From positions 1 through 64,000 of the forward strand of contig NZ_LGEK01000009.1 of assembly GCF_001636615.1 (NCBI RefSeq): a stretch of DNA of 64,000 nucleotides, written 5' to 3'. Positions 26,379-34,216 of this stretch are shown here, in pieces (positions within the stretch are counted from its first letter, which is position 1; each line of letters starts with the position of its first letter). Made by a program: the position numbers and the translations under genes. Source of the DNA: Mucilaginibacter sp. L294. Its GTDB lineage: Bacteria; Bacteroidota; Bacteroidia; Sphingobacteriales; Sphingobacteriaceae. The notes under the pieces were generated by a model, which was not told the origin of the DNA, did no database searches, and saw only the letters and a list, made by a program, of their open reading frames with translations.

Positions 26379-27293
26379 TTAAGAAACGCCATGAACTTTT
26401 CGTTTAGCAGGTTTCTTTTTCATGGTTTCAGCAGGCCCATCATCCTGTTCCGCATTTTGCTTGGCTTCTATTCCGGAAGATCGTGCCTGATCCTGCTTTT
26501 CGGATTTTGAGGTATCGCCTTTTTCAGCAACATTATGTCCCTTTTCCTTTGAGTTGCTAAGGCGCTGTTCATTTTGATCGTATAACCTAATGGTTTTGAA
26601 TTCCGGTTTGACAGTCATGGTGCGTTTGTATTCCATATCAGCATTGGCCATGGTAACCACCTGTGCATTCCCTTTTTGCAAGGATTCTAGTAACTGTTTT
26701 TTACTGTCAGGATTAGAAAGTATATATTCCAACCCCTTGAATTCAGATAGCTTTGCCTCAAGATCAAAAGCAGGGATCTTTTTGATTTCATAATTGCCGT
26801 ATCTGTCTGTGTTGCCAAAATCCAGTTTATTCCACGCCTGGTATTTTTCCCCTTCTTTATTTACAAAATCCTTCAAAACAGCGCGTCCCTCTCCATTGGT
26901 ATTCACGTCCATCATATTGTAGGCCTCCTTCAATGTAAAATTGCTGTTGACACGTTCCTTCATCTCTTTACCTTCGGTGTCCAATTTTGGATTGTTATTT
27001 TCATCCCTTACGGTAGCTTCCTTTGGTGAATAGAGATTGAATGTTTGTGTTAGCGAAGGCTGGTTCTCTTTGTTTACTTCCAGGTCATACTTATTGAAAA
27101 AATAATTGCCCTGTTCAGATTGCCTGAAATGCAGTGTTGCCTCAGCCTGTCCATTGCCAAACTCCGGTTTATGTTTTAATTGGAATTCAGGCTGGTTCTT
27201 CGCCACATTTTCCCTGATCTCAAATTCAAGGGAGCTACCAAAGCCAGTGTACTTTACCTGGTCAGACAGGTATTTCAAATTGTTCGCGTTCAT
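26379..27293 (-). CDS. DUF3945-like mobile-element protein B
   Basis: 304 residues. The middle shares with protein A a repeated layout: a TLKEAYNM-type helix, GRAVLKDFVNKEG, a WNKLDFGNTDRYGN segment matching WSQFDFNDKEANGN, and a late RLYDQNEQRL matching AVYDETGLRI. The last 60 residues are low-complexity Lys/Glu/Gln-rich. Function unknown. It heads the DUF3945 pair, with the traN stop 26 bp upstream. Confidence 0.65.
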   Translation of the reverse strand: MNANNLKYLSDQVKYTGFGSSLEFEIRENVAKNQPEFQLKHKPEFGNGQAEATLHFRQSEQGNYFFNKYDLEVNKENQPSLTQTFNLYSPKEATVRDENNNPKLDTEGKEMKERVNSNFTLKEAYNMMDVNTNGEGRAVLKDFVNKEGEKYQAWNKLDFGNTDRYGNYEIKKIPAFDLEAKLSEFKGLEYILSNPDSKKQLLESLQKGNAQVVTMANADMEYKRTMTVKPEFKTIRLYDQNEQRLSNSKEKGHNVAEKGDTSKSEKQDQARSSGIEAKQNAEQDDGPAETMKKKPAKRKVHGVS

Positions 27294-27319
27294 GACTATT
27301 TATTTAGATGATTAATAAA

Positions 27320-28162
27320 TCAATTGATTGCTTTTGCCTTCACCAATAATTTGTTCTTGATGTCCAGTTCCAGATGCCTGCCACCCTTGCTTTCCATCAG
27401 TTGAATAGCAAGGAATTTCTGGTCAGGTATCGTAAATTTTGGTAGTGTGACGACTATCGTCTGTTGGGACTGGCCGCGTATGATTTGGGCATTACCGGTA
27501 AGCTGTTCCGGTTGCAGTTCCGTTTCCTGCGAGGCGGTACGTTTTGCTTTTTTTGCATCCCTTATATAGAAGCGCAACTGGTCAATATCATAGCCGATAT
27601 TGGAACTGTTGCTCAGATTGATCTGGAAATAAAGTTTGTGGTCACGGATATAGATACCATCAAGTTGCATGGCAATATCGAACTTGCTATCGTGTATCTT
27701 TTTGAGTACCGGCTTTTTGAGTGCTACCTGTTCAGCGATGTCCTGGATGCTTGCTTCGTTATCACCGGTTATGGAAAACTTTGCATCAGTTGTATGGATG
27801 CCCGGCGCAGGATCAACCTTAATGTTCAGCTTGGATGGCCGTTCGTTATATCCTACTACATAGGAATACAATTTGCCATCGGCAGTAATTACGGTAAGGT
27901 TCGTTTCCATAAAGCCCTGTACGGCTGCTTTAACCTGCAAAATATTCTCCACACCCTTTGCTACTTGTACCAGCAAGTCTTTACTGCCTTTATCAACGCT
28001 TTTGATGGCATAGGGGAAAATGAGGTTGACGGTCTTGGTAAAGGTGACATCCAATAGCTGTGGCTGGATGGTTTCTGATGTTTTCTGATTGGTCTGGGCA
28101 TTCGCAAATGCACCCGTTAAAAGGATAATCCCTGTTATCCATGCTACACTGATCTTTTTCAC
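27320..28162 (-). CDS. traN: Conjugative transposon protein TraN (VirB9-like)
   Basis: 280 residues with a signal peptide (MKKISVAWITGIILLTGAFA, cleaved after NAQ). DUF4138-like beta protein: VTFTKTVNLIFPYAIKSVDK near the N-terminus, LYFQINLSNSSNIGYDIDQL and FYIRDAKKAKRTASQE. TraN is the periplasmic partner of TraM in the CTnDOT transfer apparatus. Last tra gene of the run seen here (TraO, P and Q are absent). Confidence 0.9.
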   Translation of the reverse strand: MKKISVAWITGIILLTGAFANAQTNQKTSETIQPQLLDVTFTKTVNLIFPYAIKSVDKGSKDLLVQVAKGVENILQVKAAVQGFMETNLTVITADGKLYSYVVGYNERPSKLNIKVDPAPGIHTTDAKFSITGDNEASIQDIAEQVALKKPVLKKIHDSKFDIAMQLDGIYIRDHKLYFQINLSNSSNIGYDIDQLRFYIRDAKKAKRTASQETELQPEQLTGNAQIIRGQSQQTIVVTLPKFTIPDQKFLAIQLMESKGGRHLELDIKNKLLVKAKAIN

Positions 28163-28192
28163 TACAAGGAAATTAAATGGTTAATAAATCGG

Positions 28193-29467
28193 TTACTGTG
28201 ATGCTTTTTGAGAATCGTCACGCAACAGGACTTTATAGCCTGCTTTTACCATGACTTTGATGAGTTTTATTTTTTTACTGAGAAAGCTTTTAGCGGCTTC
28301 AATGCCCGCTCCGGCGGCTTGTGCGCCGAGTGATTGGTCAAATGAGCTAATGCCAAGTGTCTGAATGGATCGGTCGGCAGAAGACTTGGCAACGTCACGG
28401 GCAATTGCACCGGGAATATATATGCCATCCAAGCCGTCGATATCGAAAACAGAAAGTTTTACCGGGAACAGTGACTTCTTATACCGAAGACTGCTGATCT
28501 TTACTGTCAGCCGTTCCCCATCGAGAGATACGGTGCCATAAATGAAGTTATCTTTCGGAACGATCTTGCCTTTCACGTTTATGTCGTCCAATAGCCGAAG
28601 CTTTACCGTGGAGCCATTTACTAATGTCTGGTCTTCATGCACGACCGCCTCAATTGCATTCTGATCATTGTCTGACGAAGCAGTATCACCAAGCCCAAAG
28701 AAGCCATTGCCTTGCTGATCCTGCTCATTTGTAGCCGTTGTACTTGTATTATCCAACAAAGAGATCCGCTCCTTCCTACCGACATGCCCAACCGCATAAA
28801 CCTGTCCTCTCCTCATAGCTTCTGATGCCTTGATCTTTTCCTGTACCATTTCCGGATGTTGGATATCCAGAATCCTTTCCAGCATCCCATTAAGTTGTTT
28901 GGTTTCGGGATCATCGCCCGTATCCTTGTTTTGCATGGCCTGCATCATCTTTTCCAAACGGTCAATATCTATAGAGCTCCCAGGTTGCTGTTGATAGGGA
29001 TTTGAAGGAGTGCTATATGCGGGATAGCTGGCGGTTTGCGGCGGCTGATGTAATGTCTGGTTCAATTGCCCAAGCTTTTCATATACCCTGGCTTCGTTAG
29101 GATCATGGTAGGCAAGGCCATTATTGACGTTCCCATATTGTCCCTGAGCCTGTAATCCGCTTCCTGAATCGTTATGTGCCGTGGGCTGTTGGCTTTGTTG
29201 GTAATAAGGATCGTTCCTTCCCCTTTCTTTTTGTTTCAGCGAATCGGCGGCAGCCTGGTTATAATAGCTCATCTTGTCCATCGGATCGGTTGCATTGTGG
29301 GCGTCAGGTAATTTCAGGTTGAGACCCTTGTCGATAGCTACTTTATTTTCGGCATTCACCTGACCACCACCCAGCGCCCAGAAAGCAAGGGTCAGAAACG
29401 GCAGTACAAGGAATGGTAGTGCTACAAGCAATTTACGGCTGCTTGCCTTTGATGTTTGTGTGTTCAT
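28193..29467 (-). CDS. traM: Conjugative transposon protein TraM (VirB10-like)
   Basis: 424 residues from the ATG at 29467 (MNTQTSKASSRKLLVALPFL); the longer reading from 29512 runs into the previous gene. One transmembrane helix near the N-terminus, a long Gln/Pro-rich linker (YYQQSQQPTAHND; PYQQQPGSS), then a conserved C-terminal domain (GSTVKLRLLDDINVKGKIVP; FSVFDIDGLDGIYIPGA-like LSVFDIDGLDGIYIPGA). It spans the periplasm, like VirB10. Confidence 0.9.
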   Translation of the reverse strand: MNTQTSKASSRKLLVALPFLVLPFLTLAFWALGGGQVNAENKVAIDKGLNLKLPDAHNATDPMDKMSYYNQAAADSLKQKERGRNDPYYQQSQQPTAHNDSGSGLQAQGQYGNVNNGLAYHDPNEARVYEKLGQLNQTLHQPPQTASYPAYSTPSNPYQQQPGSSIDIDRLEKMMQAMQNKDTGDDPETKQLNGMLERILDIQHPEMVQEKIKASEAMRRGQVYAVGHVGRKERISLLDNTSTTATNEQDQQGNGFFGLGDTASSDNDQNAIEAVVHEDQTLVNGSTVKLRLLDDINVKGKIVPKDNFIYGTVSLDGERLTVKISSLRYKKSLFPVKLSVFDIDGLDGIYIPGAIARDVAKSSADRSIQTLGISSFDQSLGAQAAGAGIEAAKSFLSKKIKLIKVMVKAGYKVLLRDDSQKASQ

Positions 29468-29486
29468 TTTACTTTGTTTTTTTGAG

Positions 29487-29954
29487 TTACTTACTGCAAT
29501 AAATGTTTTCAATCATCCGGATACTATCGAGTAGGCCGGGCCTGCGACGCAGGATGCTGTCGCGGATTATTCTCCCATCTGCTGATTGACCGAGGCTGTC
29601 GAGGTACTGCCTGAATCCTTTGATACGTTTGATAAATGCTGGTTCACCTGATGGGATATGATCAGTTTGGCCGATCGCTACAGGCTTGATAATAGCAACC
29701 GGTTTAATCATAATGGAACCGACTTTATTAAAACCATTTACCACCAGGATGGAACAATATGCTACCATCAAAAAGCTGGTAACAAAAAGCACTACTTTCC
29801 TCGCGACGGGACTTAACTTTGAGAAAAGTTTTTCCATCCCTTTTACCCAATAACCCTGAACCTTCAGAATAGCACTTGCTATCCATCCGGCGACCCTATC
29901 ACTGCCTGCACTGGCATGATCATTTTTGCTGTTTTTGTCTTTAAAGATTTTCAT
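29487..29954 (-). CDS. Conjugation operon protein in TraL position
   Basis: 155 residues with one transmembrane helix (KVVLFVTSFLMVAYCSILVV). The C-terminal part has FRQYLDSLGQSADGRIIRDS and ILRRRPGLLDSIR. Position between traK and traM matches traL, but the sequence is too short and variable for me to name it with certainty. Its stop overlaps the region before the traM start. Confidence 0.65.
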   Translation of the reverse strand: MKIFKDKNSKNDHASAGSDRVAGWIASAILKVQGYWVKGMEKLFSKLSPVARKVVLFVTSFLMVAYCSILVVNGFNKVGSIMIKPVAIIKPVAIGQTDHIPSGEPAFIKRIKGFRQYLDSLGQSADGRIIRDSILRRRPGLLDSIRMIENIYCSK

Positions 29955-29955
29955 A

Positions 29956-30573
29956 TTATCTGTTTTTTACACTGAGGTCTTTATTTTCAATGATGCGCCA
30001 CTTTTCGATCAGGAAGCCGTGTGGGTTATTGTCACTTTGGTCCACCCTTCGCAGGTAACCTTCCGTTACCAGGCTGCGTGTGACAACCGTTGTTGACCGG
30101 GTAATTTCCTCTTTGCCATAATACCGGAAATAGAAAGGCTGTTTATCGGTCTGTAACTCAATGCTGTCCTTAGTGACGGTCTGGCTAACATTACCTGAAA
30201 TGATATTGCTGTAATAATTACCTTCCTTCAGATCATCATACACGCGCTTTGCGGATTCGTCCGCGAGATAAAGGGCTTGGGTGATACCGGCCTGTATCTG
30301 TTTATCATCCGGAGTAAGCGTAAAGAAATATTGGTGAAACATCTTGATATGGTCACGGGCTTCGACGGGAAGCTTGCTTCCCCTGTCTGCTGCCAATGCA
30401 ATCAGGGCCTTGCCATCCGAAAGCACATAAATCTTGTTCTGCGCGTTCGATGAAATCTTAAAGGCTGTGTAGTAGCCATAACTACAGAGAATAATAATGC
30501 AGACAATCGCTATGATAAAAAAACTGCGCGTCTGGCGAAAAGCCATATCGATATTTTTTGCTTTTGTGAACAT
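29956..30573 (-). CDS. traK: Conjugative transposon protein TraK (VirB8-like)
   Basis: 205 residues: a short cytoplasmic tail (KNIDMAFRQTRSFF), one transmembrane helix (FIIAIVCIIILCSYGYY), then a periplasmic domain (DHIKMFHQYFFTLTPDDKQI; VVTRSLVTEGYLRRVDQSDN). This is the TraK/VirB8-like architecture of Bacteroidota CTns. The start follows traJ by 30 bp. Confidence 0.9.
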   Translation of the reverse strand: MFTKAKNIDMAFRQTRSFFIIAIVCIIILCSYGYYTAFKISSNAQNKIYVLSDGKALIALAADRGSKLPVEARDHIKMFHQYFFTLTPDDKQIQAGITQALYLADESAKRVYDDLKEGNYYSNIISGNVSQTVTKDSIELQTDKQPFYFRYYGKEEITRSTTVVTRSLVTEGYLRRVDQSDNNPHGFLIEKWRIIENKDLSVKNR

Positions 30574-30602
30574 TGCTTATAAATTTTATAGATCGTTTGG
30601 AA

Positions 30603-31805
30603 TTATTTTGAGGATTCACCGGAGATATTGTTCTGCATATAGTTTTTGTATTCGTCTTTAAATGGAGATGAACCAGCACCACCCAAAATGCGCTTTCCAA
30701 GACCTGCAGAACCGGAGGCTGCCATACTGCCTGCCTGATGCGCCCCGCCTATGGTTGTCCTTCCGGTGGATACGCTCAGGTTTGTAACCTTTTGAAGCAT
30801 GGCACCCAGCCCGCCGGCATGGACTATAGAATTTGCAACGGAAGGAACGGTAGTATAGCCAACAATGCCAATGATCATAAAAACGAGGTACCCAAGATCT
30901 GTCGAACTGAAAAACGTAGTTCCTGTATCTGCAATCTGGCTAAGGTCAAGCTGGAGCATTTGGGCCTGTATTTCCCCGATGATAGCTCCGAAAATATTGC
31001 AGACCGGAAGCCAAAGGAATATATTGATATAGCGAGCGATCCATGCAGTAAGGGTATGCTGGAAACCATCGAATACGGCAATGCCAAAAACCAGCGGGCC
31101 AAGTATAGCAAGGACGATCAACTGGAAAGTCCTTAGAGTATTGATACATAGAGCCGCTGCCTGGAAGATTACTTGTAAGACTTCACTCATAAACTGTTTG
31201 ATGGAGTTCTGCACCTTGTAGGCGAACTTTTCCATACCAAAACGCATGTCATTGCCGACACTTTCAAATACGCCCTGATCATCAGAGTCAGCACCCTCAT
31301 GGGTATATTTATACCACCGGTCTTTGTCACCATTGCCATCATCGCCGATATACATCTTCCATACATCACTGTTCTTAACAGCATCTTCCTTTTTCTTCAA
31401 AAGCTCAGCGACGGCCTTATCGGTACCCTGAACCATGTGGGCCGTACCGGAAACCGTTGGCTGCATGACGCCATTAATCATAGCGATCACTGAAGGAAAG
31501 ATGACGATACAGAAGCCTAAAACAAATGGCCTGAATAAAGGATAAAAATCAATTGGCTCTGCATTAGCAAGGTGGCGCCAAACGCGGGATGCGATATACC
31601 ATATTGCAGCAAAACCCGCTATACCCCTGCCAACACCGATTAACTGGCTGCACATCGGCATCATCTTATTATACAAATTATCAAGCACGCTTTGCAGACC
31701 ACCGATACCACCTGCCAAACCACCGCCACTATCCTGCGCCTGGCTCAAAAAAGGAAATAACATCCCCACTGCCGCAAGTATTGCGGCCTTTCTCCACTTT
31801 CCCAT
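30603..31805 (-). CDS. traJ: Conjugative transposon protein TraJ (VirB6-like)
   Basis: 400 residues with a signal sequence (MGKWRKAAILAAVGMLFPFL) and several membrane helices (FVLGFCIVIFPSVIAMINGV; TFQLIVLAILGPLVFGIAVF; AWIARYINIFLWLPVCNIFG; LGYLVFMIIGIVGYTTVPSV). TraJ forms part of the inner-membrane channel. C-terminal tail glycine/serine-rich. Length and order between traI and traK are normal. Confidence 0.93.
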   Translation of the reverse strand: MGKWRKAAILAAVGMLFPFLSQAQDSGGGLAGGIGGLQSVLDNLYNKMMPMCSQLIGVGRGIAGFAAIWYIASRVWRHLANAEPIDFYPLFRPFVLGFCIVIFPSVIAMINGVMQPTVSGTAHMVQGTDKAVAELLKKKEDAVKNSDVWKMYIGDDGNGDKDRWYKYTHEGADSDDQGVFESVGNDMRFGMEKFAYKVQNSIKQFMSEVLQVIFQAAALCINTLRTFQLIVLAILGPLVFGIAVFDGFQHTLTAWIARYINIFLWLPVCNIFGAIIGEIQAQMLQLDLSQIADTGTTFFSSTDLGYLVFMIIGIVGYTTVPSVANSIVHAGGLGAMLQKVTNLSVSTGRTTIGGAHQAGSMAASGSAGLGKRILGGAGSSPFKDEYKNYMQNNISGESSK

Positions 31806-31820
31806 TATTATGTTGTTTTG

Positions 31821-32453
31821 TTAGTTTAAACCATAGAGCTTTTTAACTGAGTTCGCATCGCCCCGCGCTTTCTGTCTTTGAAGCGCAAGCACTGATGTGG
31901 AATTATTGAAGGTGCGCAGGAACTGAAGCTTATCTTCCATATCGGCGTTAATCCGGTCTATGGCCTTGATGCGCTCATCATCGCTCATCCTGAGTTTGTT
32001 TGCTGTGATGACACTCGCAAGATCATCGAGGTTTCGGAGGCTTTGTTTAAAGAGGTTATCGTAAACAGAGCCGATATAGTTAATCTCGTCTGGCCTGAAT
32101 AGGTTATTTGCCTTAAATCGGTTGAACGCCCCTTTATATTCCTTAACAAGTAAAACCTGGTTGTTCATAATATCGGCTATCCGCCCGTATTGCCTTACTG
32201 TGGGGCTGACTGCCCAGAGGCCATCGAGGAAGAGTTCATGCATATTGAAATTACCTTCGGAAATATCCTTGATCGACTTGTAGCCTTTGTCTAAAATCTG
32301 GTAACCATCTTTCATATCACTTAAGATCCCCTTGAACTGGCTCAGCTTTTCTACATTGAGCAAAAGTTGGGCGATCTCGTTGGCCTGGGCATTGGCTTTG
32401 CCTATAAAGCCGATGGAAAGCAGTAGCAACGTTGCAAAAATTATCTTTTTCAT
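31821..32453 (-). CDS. TraI-like / TerB-like conjugation protein (copy 3)
   Basis: 210 residues from the ATG at 32453 (MKKIIFATLLLLSIGFIGKA), which restores a signal peptide; the longer reading from 32501 is rejected. It shares with copies 1 and 2 a late MxxxERIKAIDRI-type segment (DDERIKAIDRINADMEDKLQ) and a C-terminal LYGLN. Such proteins are sometimes labelled TerB-family in databases. Function in transfer unknown. Confidence 0.7.
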   Translation of the reverse strand: MKKIIFATLLLLSIGFIGKANAQANEIAQLLLNVEKLSQFKGILSDMKDGYQILDKGYKSIKDISEGNFNMHELFLDGLWAVSPTVRQYGRIADIMNNQVLLVKEYKGAFNRFKANNLFRPDEINYIGSVYDNLFKQSLRNLDDLASVITANKLRMSDDERIKAIDRINADMEDKLQFLRTFNNSTSVLALQRQKARGDANSVKKLYGLN

Positions 32454-32460
32454 ATCCCTT

Positions 32461-33102
32461 TTATTGGATGCCGTATAATGTACGGGCAGTTTGTAAATCA
32501 TTTTGTTCTTTGGTTTTCTCTGCGATCAACAGCAGGATATCATTGCCAAATGATTTGGCAAATCCATATTGGCTCTGGCTTTCAGCGTAAAGCCGGTCGA
32601 TCCTTTGCAACCGCTCATCATCTTTCATTTCCAACTTACCAGACGTGGTTATGGCTTCCAGTTCATTTAGAGTTTGGAGGCAATTGCTATTTAGCCTGCC
32701 ATATACGCGGTTGAAATAATCCTTTTGTTCGGAAGTAAACTCTTTTGCTTCCGAGGCTTTTGTTTTCCCTGACTGACAAAGCAATCTTGTTTTTTCCTGT
32801 AGGCTTAAGATATCTGCCACCCGTGGATATTTGGCAACTTCGGGGTTAACCGCTTTTAGCGAATTGAAATAAGTGGAGTGCAGGCCAAAGTCACCGTTTT
32901 TAATATCGCTTATGGCTGTCAGGCCATCATGGGCAATATTGTAACCCTTTTTTAGAAAACCAGCATACACCTTCAGGGCAGCAATCTGTTCGATCAGGTA
33001 TTTTTTCTGTGTCTTATTTTGGGCGAACCACTCCGAAAATGTCTGTGCCTTAGTTGTGTTTATCAGGCAGCATATAAATAGTATCAGTAGAATCTTTTTC
33101 AT
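32461..33102 (-). CDS. TraI-like / TerB-like conjugation protein (copy 2)
   Basis: 213 residues with a signal peptide (MKKILLILFICCLINTTKAQ). The middle has GYNIAHDGLTAISDIKNGDF, paralleling GYKSIKDISEGNFNMHELF of copy 3, and the end is DDERLQRIDRLYAESQ followed by LYGIQ. Predicted periplasmic. A divergent paralogue of its neighbours. Confidence 0.7.
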   Translation of the reverse strand: MKKILLILFICCLINTTKAQTFSEWFAQNKTQKKYLIEQIAALKVYAGFLKKGYNIAHDGLTAISDIKNGDFGLHSTYFNSLKAVNPEVAKYPRVADILSLQEKTRLLCQSGKTKASEAKEFTSEQKDYFNRVYGRLNSNCLQTLNELEAITTSGKLEMKDDERLQRIDRLYAESQSQYGFAKSFGNDILLLIAEKTKEQNDLQTARTLYGIQ

Positions 33103-33117
33103 TTGTTGAGTTTTAAA

Positions 33118-33792
33118 CTATGGAAGGCCATACAATACTTTAATAGATTTGATCTCTGCCTCGCTCTTTGACCTTTGCAGGCTGAGTATTTCGTTTTGTT
33201 GAGAGAACATTTGCAGATCGGCATAATTTCTTTCCACCCGGTCAGCAGCATGATTAATAATCTCCAGCCTTTTTGCATCTGTCATCTGTGTCTTAAAGGA
33301 ATTAACAACCAGCATCATTTGGTCTATATTCTTTACGGTTTCATCAAGGATGCCGCTATAAACCTTACCCATATAGGCCACTTCATCTGGAGTGAAATGC
33401 TTATCATTACGAAGCAGGCCCCAGGCGCGGTCATATTCTTGTATCAGTCTCACCTGCTTTTCGCTGATATCCCTGATCCGCTGGTAATAGGCGATGATAT
33501 CCTTTACCTTTTTAAGTTCATCGAAGTACTTGCCATACAAATCCTTTTGTTTTTGCGTCCAATCAGAGATTTCCTGAAGCTTTAATTTCGATAAGGCATT
33601 CTCCAATTCTTTCTGCGCATTCTGCAACCAGATCACTTTATTCTGCTGTCTTTGAATTTGCAGGTCAACGGCGCGGATCACTTTTTTAATGCCTGCTTTG
33701 ATAATCTCAATAATGGCAATCTGTGCCTGTGCCTTTTGGCAATACAGGGTCGAGGCAAGAAACAGGGTTAGTATAAAAACTATCTTTTTCAT
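33118..33792 (-). CDS. traI: Conjugative transposon protein TraI
   Basis: 224 residues with a signal peptide (MKKIVFILTLFLASTLYCQK). The canonical TraI pattern follows: AQIAIIEIIKAGIKKVIRAV, DLQIQRQQNKVIWLQNAQKE, LQEISDWTQKQKDLYGKYFD, DKHFTPDEVAYMGKVYSGIL. Predicted periplasmic and helical. First of three tandem TraI-like genes. It overlaps the upstream 135-residue gene by 4 bp. Confidence 0.9.
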   Translation of the reverse strand: MKKIVFILTLFLASTLYCQKAQAQIAIIEIIKAGIKKVIRAVDLQIQRQQNKVIWLQNAQKELENALSKLKLQEISDWTQKQKDLYGKYFDELKKVKDIIAYYQRIRDISEKQVRLIQEYDRAWGLLRNDKHFTPDEVAYMGKVYSGILDETVKNIDQMMLVVNSFKTQMTDAKRLEIINHAADRVERNYADLQMFSQQNEILSLQRSKSEAEIKSIKVLYGLP

Positions 33793-34196
33793 TGGGTATC
33801 GTTTAAAACTTCATTATAGATTTCAACTTTTTTTTCACCCGCACCATCGTCATAATATTCGAGGTAGAGCTGTTTACGGGCGGGATTAAAAATGCAATAC
33901 CGGTACCCGCCAATCTCCATCAAGTGACCATTAGAGTGCCATCCGTAGGTAGCGTGCCAGTAGGCTTCCCGCTGTAGTTCATCCTTTAAGTAATAATGTT
34001 GACTCACAATGTAGAAGCTGCCGTAAGGGGTGAAACGTAACAACACCGATGTATAACCATTGTCCACGGTATCACCTGCCCATTGCCTTGTAAAAACTTT
34101 ACTTAAGGCTGCTTTGCTTGCTGCATGTTGCGATACGTAATGGATTACAATACCAACAAATGCCTTGATCCTACTTAATAAACTTTCCTTTTTCAT
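33789..34196 (-). CDS. Hypothetical protein in tra operon
   Basis: 135 residues, mostly beta with aromatics (YGSFYIVSQHYYLKDELQRE; YWHATYGWHSNGHLMEIGGY). A hydrophobic stretch near the N-terminus (IKAFVGIVIHYVSQH) may be a membrane anchor. No family recognised. It lies between traG and traI and overlaps traI by 4 bp, so it belongs to the operon. Confidence 0.7.
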   Translation of the reverse strand: MKKESLLSRIKAFVGIVIHYVSQHAASKAALSKVFTRQWAGDTVDNGYTSVLLRFTPYGSFYIVSQHYYLKDELQREAYWHATYGWHSNGHLMEIGGYRYCIFNPARKQLYLEYYDDGAGEKKVEIYNEVLNDTQ

Positions 34197-34216
34197 CCTG
34201 CACTTATCCTTTCTAA

